Assembly: GCA_028293325.1 (NCBI GenBank)
Contig: JAQGPA010000006.1
Coordinates: 1-64,000, forward strand
Length of the DNA stretch: 64,000 nt
Origin: Pedosphaera sp.
GTDB taxonomy: Bacteria > Verrucomicrobiota > Verrucomicrobiia > Limisphaerales > Pedosphaeraceae
Reading direction: 5' to 3'
Made by a program: the position numbers and the translations under genes. The notes under the pieces were generated by a model. It was not told the origin of the DNA, did no database searches, and was given only the letters and a program-made list of their open reading frames with translations. Position 1 is the stretch's first letter; each line of letters starts with the position of its first letter. Of the stretch, positions 55,301 through 62,629 are shown piece after piece.

Positions 55301-57514
55301 ATGAAACGAAATCATCATTATTATAGCGAGACTTCAGGCTTTGCCGGATGGCAGGGTAAAATGCAGCCACGATACGCCCGGGCGTATCGGGCGGCGATTG
55401 TGTTGGCATCATTGGCGTGCGGTAGCGCGGCGATGGGGCAGACCAACAACGCCGTGGTCAGTTCGGGAAGCGCGACGAATGTCACCCAGTTGGAGAACAC
55501 GACGGTGTTCGGCAAGCTGGATGAAGCGCGGAACAAAATCTCGGCGGACCTGGGAGCGACGACTTATAGCATCAGCAAGGAGCAAATTGAGACGCAGGCG
55601 CAAGGGGCCAATGCACCTTTTAACCAGGTGTTGTTGCGCGCGCCGGGGGTATCGCTGGATTCCTTTGGGCAGATCCATGTGCGCAACGAGCATGCGTTCG
55701 TGCAATACCGCATCAACGACGTCATTTTGCCGGAGGGAATCACGGGATTTGGGTCGGAGTTGGACACGAGGTTTATTGACAGCCTGGAATTGATCACGGG
55801 CGCATTGCCGGCGCAGTATGGCGTACGCAATGCGGGGGTGGTTGACATCAAGACCAAGAGCGGGGCGTATGTGAATGGGGGCGATGTATCAATGTTCGGG
55901 GGAAGTTACGACACGGTCAAGCCGGGTTTTGAGTACGGCGGCAAGGAGGGGAACCTGAACTATTATGTGAGCGGCAGTTATCTGCATACGGGTTTGGGGA
56001 TTGAAAATCCGACGCCGAGCACCAATCCGATTCATGATGACAGCGACCAGTTCAAGGGGTTCGCCTATCTTTCCTACATCCTGGACGACACGAGCCGGTT
56101 GAGCCTGATCATGAGCGGGGCGCATAGTTATTTCCAAATACCGAATAGTCCCGGACAGACGGCCGGGACGGATCCCGCCGGGAATCCGTTTCCGCTCGGC
56201 GGCATCGCGTTCGACTCCTCAACGTTGAACGAGAACCAGACTGAGCAAAATTATTACGGGGTGGTGTCGTATCAGAAAATCATGGGCGACCTGAATTTGC
56301 AGTTGGCGGGGTTCAGCCGTTACAGCAGCGTGGTGTTTCGGCCTGACTCGACGGGTGATTTGTTTTTCAACGGCGTGGCCAGCCGGGTGGACCGCAATAT
56401 CCTGACGCACGGGCTGCAGGGTGATTCAAGTTATGATTTAAACGACAGCCATACGTTGCGCGGGGGCGTGCAGATGTCTGCGTCCAAAGCAGTGAGCGAT
56501 AGTACCACGACGGTGTTCAATGTTGACGGGGCGGGGAATGCCTCGGCGCCATCGTTTCCGATTGTGGATAACGGTTCCAAATGGGGCTATTTGTTTGGCG
56601 CGTATTTGCAGGATGAATGGAAGATCAGCAAACAATTCACGGTGAATTATGGCGCGCGCATCGATCTTTCGGATGCGTTTCTGACCGAGTGGGAGTTTGA
56701 ACCGCGCGTCAATGCGATCTACAAGCCGACCGAGAAGACAACGTTTCATGCGGGATATGCGCGGTATTTTACGCCGCCGCCGCTGGAGTCGATTTCGCAA
56801 ACGACGGTCAACAAGTTTAATGGGACGTCGAATGCGGCGGCGAATACGCAGAACGATCCGGTGCAATCCGAGCGGTCGCATTATTTTGATGTGGGCGCGA
56901 CGCAGATCGTGGCTCCGGGATTGCAACTGGGGGTGGACGGGTATTACAAGATTGCGCGGAACCAGCTTGATGACGGGCAATTCGGGCAGGCGCTGATTGT
57001 CACGCCGTTTAACTATCGTAACGGGATACTCTATGGGGTGGAGTTCACGGCCACGTATAAGCGGGATGGCTTTTCGGCTTATGGGAATTTTGCCTATTCG
57101 CAGGAGAAGGCGCGGAACATTGATTCGGCGCAGTTCAACTTTGATCCGGCCGATCTGGCGTTTATCAAAAACAACTACATCTTTACCGACCACAACCAAA
57201 CCTTCACGGGGTCGGCAGGGGTTTCATATGCGTTCTGCAACACGCTGGCGTTTGCCGATCTTTTATATGGCAACGGTTTGCGGGCGGACGGCGCGGTTCC
57301 GAACGGGCGGAAGCTGCCGGGGTACACGACGGTGAATTTGGGAATCGAGCATGACTTCAAATTGGGCCATAAGAATCAATTAAAAGCGCGGCTTGATGTG
57401 GTAAATGTGTTCGATAAGGTCTATGAAATACGCGATGGAACGGGTGTGGGTGTGGGAGCGGCGCAATTTGGGGCGCGGCGCGGCTTTTATGGGACGGTGA
57501 CGTATGCCTTCTGA
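55301..57514 (+). CDS. TonB-dependent outer-membrane receptor
   Basis: The 737-residue protein has an unusually long N-terminal region before the signal-peptide core (about 31-46), a plug domain (about 75-190, with APGVSLDSFGQIHVRNEH, QYRINDVILPEG and AQYGVRNAGVVDIKTKSG), and a 22-strand-type barrel ending LDVVNVFDKVYEIRDGTG and the terminal aromatic YAF. It should import a scarce ligand such as a metal chelate, siderophore or corrinoid. The tonB-exbB-exbD genes that follow are the matching energiser. Confidence 0.93.
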   Translation: MKRNHHYYSETSGFAGWQGKMQPRYARAYRAAIVLASLACGSAAMGQTNNAVVSSGSATNVTQLENTTVFGKLDEARNKISADLGATTYSISKEQIETQAQGANAPFNQVLLRAPGVSLDSFGQIHVRNEHAFVQYRINDVILPEGITGFGSELDTRFIDSLELITGALPAQYGVRNAGVVDIKTKSGAYVNGGDVSMFGGSYDTVKPGFEYGGKEGNLNYYVSGSYLHTGLGIENPTPSTNPIHDDSDQFKGFAYLSYILDDTSRLSLIMSGAHSYFQIPNSPGQTAGTDPAGNPFPLGGIAFDSSTLNENQTEQNYYGVVSYQKIMGDLNLQLAGFSRYSSVVFRPDSTGDLFFNGVASRVDRNILTHGLQGDSSYDLNDSHTLRGGVQMSASKAVSDSTTTVFNVDGAGNASAPSFPIVDNGSKWGYLFGAYLQDEWKISKQFTVNYGARIDLSDAFLTEWEFEPRVNAIYKPTEKTTFHAGYARYFTPPPLESISQTTVNKFNGTSNAAANTQNDPVQSERSHYFDVGATQIVAPGLQLGVDGYYKIARNQLDDGQFGQALIVTPFNYRNGILYGVEFTATYKRDGFSAYGNFAYSQEKARNIDSAQFNFDPADLAFIKNNYIFTDHNQTFTGSAGVSYAFCNTLAFADLLYGNGLRADGAVPNGRKLPGYTTVNLGIEHDFKLGHKNQLKARLDVVNVFDKVYEIRDGTGVGVGAAQFGARRGFYGTVTYAF

Positions 57515-57544
57515 ACTTTCAGATGGATAACGCGCATTGGTTGT

Positions 57545-57579
57545 GGCATTGGGGTTGCCGGGTTGGCGGCCCCAATGCC
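57545..57579 (+). promoter_or_regulatory. Intercistronic hairpin between receptor and tonB genes
   Basis: A perfect 10-bp stem GGCATTGGGG / CCCCAATGCC encloses a 15-nt loop with an inner GCC/GGC pairing. No T tract follows, so it is more likely an mRNA processing or stability element than a terminator. It could set the receptor-to-motor ratio. Confidence 0.55.
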
Positions 57580-57604
57580 CGGCGAGCGGCTGGTCTAAAT
57601 ATTG

Positions 57605-58309
57605 ATGGAAACAGGAACTGGCAAGGCAGCGGGAAACTACGAGTTAAAATCGGAGTTGGCGAAGCTTTGTCTGCCAGCGGGCCGGGACAATGACCGGAAG
57701 CTGGCGTGGGTGAATTCGATCTGCATTCTGTTTTTATTGATTGGGGTGTTGGGGGCGAAGTCGCCGGACACCCGGCTCAAGGCACTGCCGCAAATGGAAG
57801 AGCCGATTCCGGTGATCATCGAGCCGACTCCGCCGCCGGCGTCGCAGGACGAACCGCGGAAGGAAGAGGAAACGCCGCCGGAGCAGAAAGAAACTCCGCA
57901 GGTAGTGGTGGTGACGCCGGAGACGCCGGCGATTAATTTCGCGGTGCCGACGGTAGGGAATTTAGTGGTGCCGCTGGGGATTGCGAAGGCGCCGCCGTTG
58001 AAGCCGATGGCGCCGATTGAGCCGGCGCGGAGCGTGCCGACGACGTTGAATAATACGGGGAACGGGGGAGATCGTCCGGCGCCGCCGTATCCGAAAATTG
58101 CGCTGGAGCAGGGGCAGGAAGGTTCCGTGGTGCTGGCGCTGACGGTGGATGACGGCGGGGTAATTGTCGAGATTCAGGTGAAGGAATCGTCGGGTTCAGG
58201 GGTGCTGGACCGGAGCGCGCTGGAATTTGTGAAGCGGCATTGGATCATTCCACCGGGGAACAGGACGCGGGTTTATGAAGCGCCCATTACGTTTAAACTG
58301 ATTAAATGA
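57605..58309 (+). CDS. tonB: TonB-family energy transducer
   Basis: The 234-residue product from ATG 57605 has one membrane anchor (about 38-50, VNSICILFLLIGVLGA), a Pro/Glu-rich periplasmic spacer (about 60-120) and a C-terminal TonB domain with PPYPKIALEQGQEGSVVLALTV, then SSGSGVLDRSALEFVKRHW. It transmits proton-motive energy from ExbB-ExbD to the receptor encoded upstream. The TTG at 57602 merely adds one residue. Confidence 0.9.
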   Translation: METGTGKAAGNYELKSELAKLCLPAGRDNDRKLAWVNSICILFLLIGVLGAKSPDTRLKALPQMEEPIPVIIEPTPPPASQDEPRKEEETPPEQKETPQVVVVTPETPAINFAVPTVGNLVVPLGIAKAPPLKPMAPIEPARSVPTTLNNTGNGGDRPAPPYPKIALEQGQEGSVVLALTVDDGGVIVEIQVKESSGSGVLDRSALEFVKRHWIIPPGNRTRVYEAPITFKLIK

Positions 58310-58392
58310 AAAACCGAAGCATCACGGTACGGACGATGCAATGCGGATTTATGAAATGCAACTGGATCGTAACAATTTATAATTACTAATTT

Positions 58393-59055
58393 ATGCTCGC
58401 AAATATTGTGGTTCAATTTTTTGAAAAGGGCGGCCCGGTGATGTGGCCGATATTGGTCTGCGCATTTGTCGCGGTGGCGGTGGTGGGCGAACGCGCGGTG
58501 TGGTGGTGGCAGGAGAGCCGGAAGCGGGAGCCGCAAAAGCTGGAGCAGTTGCTCGGCGCGCTGGAGAACGGGGACATTGCGGCGGCGAAGAGCGTGGCGG
58601 CGAATTCGAGCGACCCAGTGGTGCGGATGATTCATCACGGGTTGAACCATTCGCATACGTCGTTGCAGGGGGCGCTGCAAGTGGCGGCGGGGATTGAGAT
58701 GGAGCGGGCGGGGCGGTTTTTGACGGTGATGGACACGCTGGTGACGCTGGCGCCGTTGCTGGGTTTGCTGGGCACGGTGACAGGGTTGATGCGGGCGTTC
58801 CTGAACGTGGGGGACGCGGAGCTTTCGGTGATGTCGGTGACGGGAGGCATCGGGGAGGCGTTGATTGCGACGGCGTGCGGGCTGGGGATCGCGATTGTTT
58901 CGTTGATTCCATATAATTTTTTCAATGGGAAGGTGGCGCGGCTGCAGTTTGAACTGGAAACGGCGGCGACGAATGTGGAGGTGATGGTGAACAGCTCGCG
59001 GCAGCGGGAGGGGGAAACGGGGCGGGAAATGGCGGGAGCGGACAAGGGGCGATGA
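58393..59055 (+). CDS. exbB: ExbB/TolQ-type proton channel protein
   Basis: The 220-residue inner-membrane protein has three hydrophobic segments (about 15-33, 115-140, 155-178) and the MotA/TolQ/ExbB signature LVTLAPLLGLLGTVTGLMRAF and SVTGGIGEALIATACGLGIAI. It forms the stator channel of the Ton motor with ExbD. Separated from tonB by 83 bp and from the first exbD by an unusual gap that carries a dispersed repeat. Confidence 0.92.
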   Translation: MLANIVVQFFEKGGPVMWPILVCAFVAVAVVGERAVWWWQESRKREPQKLEQLLGALENGDIAAAKSVAANSSDPVVRMIHHGLNHSHTSLQGALQVAAGIEMERAGRFLTVMDTLVTLAPLLGLLGTVTGLMRAFLNVGDAELSVMSVTGGIGEALIATACGLGIAIVSLIPYNFFNGKVARLQFELETAATNVEVMVNSSRQREGETGREMAGADKGR

Positions 59056-59116
59056 GCATTAAGAACACCCATCAAGATCGGATGCACGGGCGAAACAAAT
59101 GGAACGAGGGTTTGGA

Positions 59117-59165
59117 ACCCCTCACCCCGGCCCTCTCCCCGCTTGGGCAGGGAGAGGGAGTAGAA
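59117..59165. repeat. REP-like palindromic repeat between exbB and exbD
   Basis: The stretch contains CCCTCACC-type sequence and a 9-bp palindrome CCCTCTCCC (59131-59139) / GGGAGAGGG (59150-59158). The wording CTCACCCCGGCCCTCTCCCC is a widely dispersed repeat seen in spacers of many bacterial genomes. Here it occupies most of the 186-bp gap inside an operon. Confidence 0.7.
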
Positions 59166-59241
59166 GGACTGGGCGAATTTTACAGCGCAGGGCGCCAGTG
59201 CGTTTTGTCAGATGCTCCTGGCGCGTGGAGAATGGCCTGAC

Positions 59242-59667
59242 ATGAAATTGCCTTCACCCATCAAGCGCCGGCATTCGCGGATTGAGATTATTCCGCTGAT
59301 CGACATCATGTTTTTTTTGCTGGCGTCGTTCATGATGGTGAGTTTGCAGATGAACAAGACGCAGAACATCAAGGTGAATTTGCCGGGGGCGACGCAGGGC
59401 CGGCCGGACTTCAAGCCGGATATGATCAACATTGCGGTGGACAAGGACGGCGGCGTGTGGCTGGAGAAGAAGCAGATTAAACTGCCGGAGTTGAGCAAGG
59501 TGTTGAGCGATCGATTTCGGCATGACACGAATGCGCTGGTTTACATCAGCGGCGATCTGGACACGAAGCACGGGGACATGGTGGACGTGCTGGAAATCGT
59601 GCGGCGCGCGGGGGTGCAGAAGGTGGCGTTCGCGGTGAGCGGGACGTCGCCAACGAACGGAAAATGA
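59242..59667 (+). CDS. exbD: ExbD/TolR-type protein, first copy
   Basis: The 141-residue product from ATG 59242 has a basic N-terminus, one membrane helix with the proton-carrying Asp in IIPLIDIMFFLLASF, and a periplasmic domain ending RRAGVQKVAFAVSG. An upstream in-frame start at 59212 is unlikely because it lies in spacer sequence. Overlaps the second exbD by 4 bp. Confidence 0.93.
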   Translation: MKLPSPIKRRHSRIEIIPLIDIMFFLLASFMMVSLQMNKTQNIKVNLPGATQGRPDFKPDMINIAVDKDGGVWLEKKQIKLPELSKVLSDRFRHDTNALVYISGDLDTKHGDMVDVLEIVRRAGVQKVAFAVSGTSPTNGK

Positions 59668-60083
59668 AAATCAAATCACCATTGCCACGCAAGCGGACGC
59701 GGATTGAGATCATTCCGCTGATCGACATCATGTTCTTTTTGCTGGCGTCGTTCATGATGGTGAGTTTGCAGATGCAAAAAATACGGACGCTGAAGGCGAA
59801 TTTGCCGACAGCGACGGTGGTGAAGTCCACCGTGAAGCCGGACATGATTAACCTTAACGTGGACCGGTTCGGGCAGGTGTCGCTGGACAAGCAGGTGATG
59901 GGGTTTCCGGAGTTGTTGAATGAGTTGACGAAGCGTTACCAGGCGAACACGAATATCCCGGTTTACATCACGGGGAACCGGGAGACGACGCATGGGGCGA
60001 TGATGTATGTATTGGATTTTGTGAAGCGGGCGGGGATTCAAAAGGTCGCCATTTCGGTGCGGGCCGACACGGGCAGCCAGTAA
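59664..60083 (+). CDS. exbD: ExbD/TolR-type protein, second copy
   Basis: The 139-residue product has the same anchor, IIPLIDIMFFLLASF with the key Asp, and a periplasmic domain that differs clearly from the first copy (YVLDFVKRAGIQKVAIS at the end). The membrane-segment codons are almost identical to the first copy over 77 bp while the rest has diverged. The motor may contain an ExbD heterodimer. It is followed after 7 bp by a coiled-coil protein gene. Confidence 0.92.
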   Translation: MKIKSPLPRKRTRIEIIPLIDIMFFLLASFMMVSLQMQKIRTLKANLPTATVVKSTVKPDMINLNVDRFGQVSLDKQVMGFPELLNELTKRYQANTNIPVYITGNRETTHGAMMYVLDFVKRAGIQKVAISVRADTGSQ

Positions 60084-60090
60084 ACTTATC

Positions 60091-60624
60091 ATGAAGAATT
60101 CGCATCAAAATTTGTTGATTGTGCTGGCGCTGAGCCTGTGTGTTCTGTGCGCCTATCAGTGGTACGGGCAGACGTTGCAACGGAATGAAATGGAGCAGAT
60201 GAGCCGGGTGATATATCAGAAGTCAGCGGAGATCCAGGGCTACACGAATTCGATGCAGATGATGGACAAGCAGGTTGCGCAGATGGATGGGCGGATTACG
60301 GAGTTGAAGAACACGGTGCAGACGAACGGGCAGGTGATGCTGGAGCAGAAAAGGGAGATCAACAGGCTGGAGGCGGGCAACACGGCGCTGACGAATCAGA
60401 TCGCAGAATATAAAAAGGCGGTGGAGACGGTGGAGGCGAAGCTCAAGGAGGCTTATGAGGGGGTGAAGAAGCAGAATGAATCGATCAAGGAATTGGTGGC
60501 GGAGCGGGATGATTTGGTGACGAAGCTCAATGAAAGTGTGAAGGAGCGGAATGGGATCGTGACGCAGTATAATGATTTGGTGGAGCGGGTGAAGAAGATG
60601 CAGGGCGGCGGGAAGGGGCAATAA
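60091..60624 (+). CDS. Membrane-anchored periplasmic coiled-coil protein of the Ton operon
   Basis: The 177-residue product has a signal-anchor (about 7-23, LLIVLALSLCVLCAYQW) and then an almost continuous heptad coiled coil from about 35 to 170, rich in Glu, Lys, Gln and Asn, with no domain beyond it. No named family recognised. Position directly after the two exbD genes suggests a structural accessory of the Ton motor, perhaps spanning towards the peptidoglycan as TolA does. Confidence 0.75.
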   Translation: MKNSHQNLLIVLALSLCVLCAYQWYGQTLQRNEMEQMSRVIYQKSAEIQGYTNSMQMMDKQVAQMDGRITELKNTVQTNGQVMLEQKREINRLEAGNTALTNQIAEYKKAVETVEAKLKEAYEGVKKQNESIKELVAERDDLVTKLNESVKERNGIVTQYNDLVERVKKMQGGGKGQ

Positions 60625-60625
60625 T

Positions 60626-60823
60626 CCGAAGTGTTCAGAGTTTGGGGTTCAGAGTTCAGAGCCAAGAAAGATCGACGACGAGGACGAGGACGAGGACGAT
60701 GGGGAGGGGAGAATATTGGCGTGAACGGTATGCTGCATCGGGGCGCAATCGCCATTTGACAGGCGTTTGGCTGGGTCTTATAAACACGGGCTGATTTGAA
60801 TTAAACCTTTAACTATTACTATT
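60626..60823 (+). other. Spacer with GTTCAG-type repeat and GAGGAC microsatellite
   Basis: After the coiled-coil gene come imperfect repeats of GTTCAGAGTTtGGGGTTCAG type (60636-60660), and then a GAGGAC microsatellite (about 60674-60700). The leader of the peroxiredoxin gene follows. No gene is supported. Confidence 0.6.
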
Positions 60824-61303
60824 ATGGCACTCGCTGTTGGCACCAAAGCACCTGATTTCACCCTCAAATCCAAACAGGCCACCGGTCTGGTGGATGTCAA
60901 GCTGAGCAACAATTTCGGCAAGAAGAACACGGTCCTGCTGTTTTTCCCGGCGGCGTTCACCGGGGTTTGCACGACGGAGTTGTGCGACGTCACCGCCGGT
61001 TTGTCGCAATATTCCGGGCTGAATGCCGACGTGGTTGCCATCAGCGTGGATACGCCGTTTGCGCAGGAGGCCTGGGCGCAGAAGGAAAAAATTGGCATCA
61101 CGCTGGCCAGTGATTTGAACAAGACGGTGACCAAGGAATATGATGTGCTCTTCCCGATGCTCGCCGGAGTGGGTGACACGGCAGCGCGCGCGGCGTTCGT
61201 CATCGACAAGAGCGGCGTCATCCAATACAGCGAGAAAACGGCCACGCCCAAGGATTTGCCGAACTTCGCGGCGGTCAAAGATACCCTGGCCAAGCTGAAC
61301 TAA
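60824..61303 (+). CDS. Peroxiredoxin
   Basis: The 159-residue cytoplasmic thiol peroxidase has the active-site motif PAAFTGVCTTELC, with the peroxidatic Cys in PxxxTxxC, and the late RAAFVIDKSGVIQY strand. It belongs to the AhpE/Bcp-like redoxins and is distinct from the Bcp protein encoded at 48691. Donor unknown. It is a single gene with its own terminator. Confidence 0.9.
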   Translation: MALAVGTKAPDFTLKSKQATGLVDVKLSNNFGKKNTVLLFFPAAFTGVCTTELCDVTAGLSQYSGLNADVVAISVDTPFAQEAWAQKEKIGITLASDLNKTVTKEYDVLFPMLAGVGDTAARAAFVIDKSGVIQYSEKTATPKDLPNFAAVKDTLAKLN

Positions 61304-61333
61304 GCGCCGGCACAGTCCATCTCAACATTTGAG

Positions 61334-61367
61334 CGGGCGGAAGGCGACTTCCGCCCGTTTCGTTTTT
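61334..61367 (+). terminator. Rho-independent terminator after the peroxiredoxin gene
   Basis: A 10-bp perfect stem CGGGCGGAAG / CTTCCGCCCG with a GCGA (GNRA) loop is followed by TTTCGTTTTT. Confidence 0.9.
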
Positions 61368-61772
61368 GTGGGGGAATATTCACCGCGAAGGCGCGGAGGT
61401 GCGGAGGTGGGAAATTTGAGGGGATTTTAGAAAACAGGAGGTTGAAACGCAGCAAAGTGGCGCAAACAAAGGGGATGGTTGGGGTCTTCTGTGAAAAAAG
61501 CTGAGCGACACGAGCGACACGAGCGACATCCACGATTTAAGGGATGTGATTAAATCGCCAAGATGAGCAACAAGAATGTTCGGAGTTCAGGGTTCCGGGT
61601 TCAGAGACCGGGTGAGATGGCGGAGTTGGGATTTTTCACCACGAAGATCACGAATCCGCCTTCGCCAAAGGCTATGGCGCGACAAGGGGCACGAGGATGG
61701 GAGAAGGTGCTTCCGCACGGCCAATATGGGAGTTGGTGCGCGCGTGCTGCCGACGTTCCATGTCTGCAGCAT

Positions 61773-61812
61773 GCAGGCTGCCAGCCTGCGATACAGCCGA
61801 CTGCCAGTCGGC
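61773..61812 (+). repeat. Tandem-hairpin dispersed repeat, copy 1
   Basis: Hairpin 1 GCAGGCT-GCC-AGCCTGC (61773-61789) is followed by CGATACA and hairpin 2 GCCGACT-GCC-AGTCGGC (61796-61812), then GCTAC. Both loops are GCC. A second copy is at 62473-62512. Confidence 0.8.
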
Positions 61813-61948
61813 GCTACGACCGAGGTGCTTCCGCCTTCGCCGAGGCTTCCGCCGCCGCCAAGGCTACGGCGGACAGGATGGCGGACGGGATGGCGCGACC
61901 AGGGACGCGGAGACGTGCGAAGGCAAGCGCACGGTCATTATGAATCAC

Positions 61949-62064
61949 AAGGTTAAACAAGGCAGCTTAAGGATCCGTTCGGGTGGTCGTTGGGTCTTAA
62001 GGCTGGTCAAGGTTGGTCAAGGTGGCCTTAAGGATGGACAAGGTAAATTAAGGCAATTTAAGGA
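61949..62064 (+). repeat. AAGG array phased at 10 bp (largest)
   Basis: AAGG starts at 61949, 61959, 61969, 61999, 62009, 62019, 62030, 62040, 62050 and 62060: ten copies with 10-bp spacing apart from one 30-bp gap and one 11-bp step. The bases between them vary. The array is followed by a T tract (TAATTTTTTG). Confidence 0.8.
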
Positions 62065-62349
62065 ATAATTTTTTGTCCTTCCGGACGGGTCACCATGGGG
62101 AAAGGGAATAGCCAATAGCCAATAGCCGATAGGGGAGTGCGCGCGGGTCCTTCCGGAGTCGTGGCGGACAGCCAGTATGGGGAGTGGGATTATACATATA
62201 TGAGGAGATTGCAAAATGGTTGTGTCGCCCTTCCGGGGCTTGGAAAGTTTGGGCGCGGATCCCATGGCTGGCGCCATGGGCTAAATTCTTTCGCCCCGTC
62301 CGGGGCTGGGGATGGGAGGCGCTCGTGCGCGGAGCACAAGTTGCACAAG

Positions 62350-62402
62350 AAGGTGTCGGAAGGTATCGGAAGGTCAGTCAAGGTAACGGAAGGTTGTTTT
62401 TT
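62350..62402 (+). repeat. AAGGT array phased at 10 bp (second)
   Basis: Five AAGGT copies start at 62350, 62360, 62370, 62380 and 62390, several in the form AAGGTnnCGG, followed by TTGTTTTTTT. Same motif, same period and same orientation as the array at 61949. Confidence 0.8.
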
Positions 62403-62472
62403 TATGAACTCGGGGGACGGAATCTTGGAAGTGTGGTCTGTGGGTCAGCGCGTTTTCTCAGGAACACGCGCT

Positions 62473-62512
62473 GCGGGCTGCCAGCCCGCGATACAGCCGA
62501 CTGCCAGTCGGC
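62473..62512 (+). repeat. Tandem-hairpin dispersed repeat, copy 2
   Basis: Same two-hairpin layout as at 61773: GCGGGCT-GCC-AGCCCGC and GCCGACT-GCC-AGTCGGC. The A-T pair of hairpin 1 in copy 1 is a G-C pair here, a compensatory change that keeps the stem. Confidence 0.8.
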
Positions 62513-62564
62513 GCTACAACCGAAGGCGATTCCGGAGTCCTAGCGGACAGCCACCATGGGACGG

Positions 62565-62594
62565 CAAGGTATCGCAAGGTATCTAAAGGTGCAG
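62565..62594 (+). repeat. Short AAGGT array phased at 10 bp (third)
   Basis: Three AAGGT copies end at 62570, 62580 and 62590. They lie just upstream of prmC and have the same period and strand as the two larger arrays. Confidence 0.7.
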
Positions 62595-62629
62595 ATTGGG
62601 CTTTGAAGTTTGGGGTTTGGTCCTATTTT

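Larger units (their letters stand above)
61368..62629. other. Repeat-rich spacer of about 1.3 kb without genes
   Basis: No coherent gene is present in any frame. The stretch contains several short repeat families: GCGAAGGCGCGGAGG-type sequence (about 61381-61411), a 9-bp tandem GAGCGACAC (61500-61528), GTTCAG-type units (about 61577-61610), CGCCAAGGCTACGGCGGACAGG-type sequence (about 61835-61880), an AATAGCC triplet repeat (62107-62128), the tandem hairpins and the phased AAGG arrays listed separately. Confidence 0.75.

Noticed and set aside
61500-62600. CRISPR-like array
   Set aside because: The 9- and 10-bp periodic repeats lack the 24-37-bp repeats and equal unique spacers of CRISPR, and no cas gene is present.
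61368-62629. Open frames of 120-150 codons in the repeat-rich spacer
   Set aside because: They translate repeat words in several frames with biased, non-protein-like composition; no family match.
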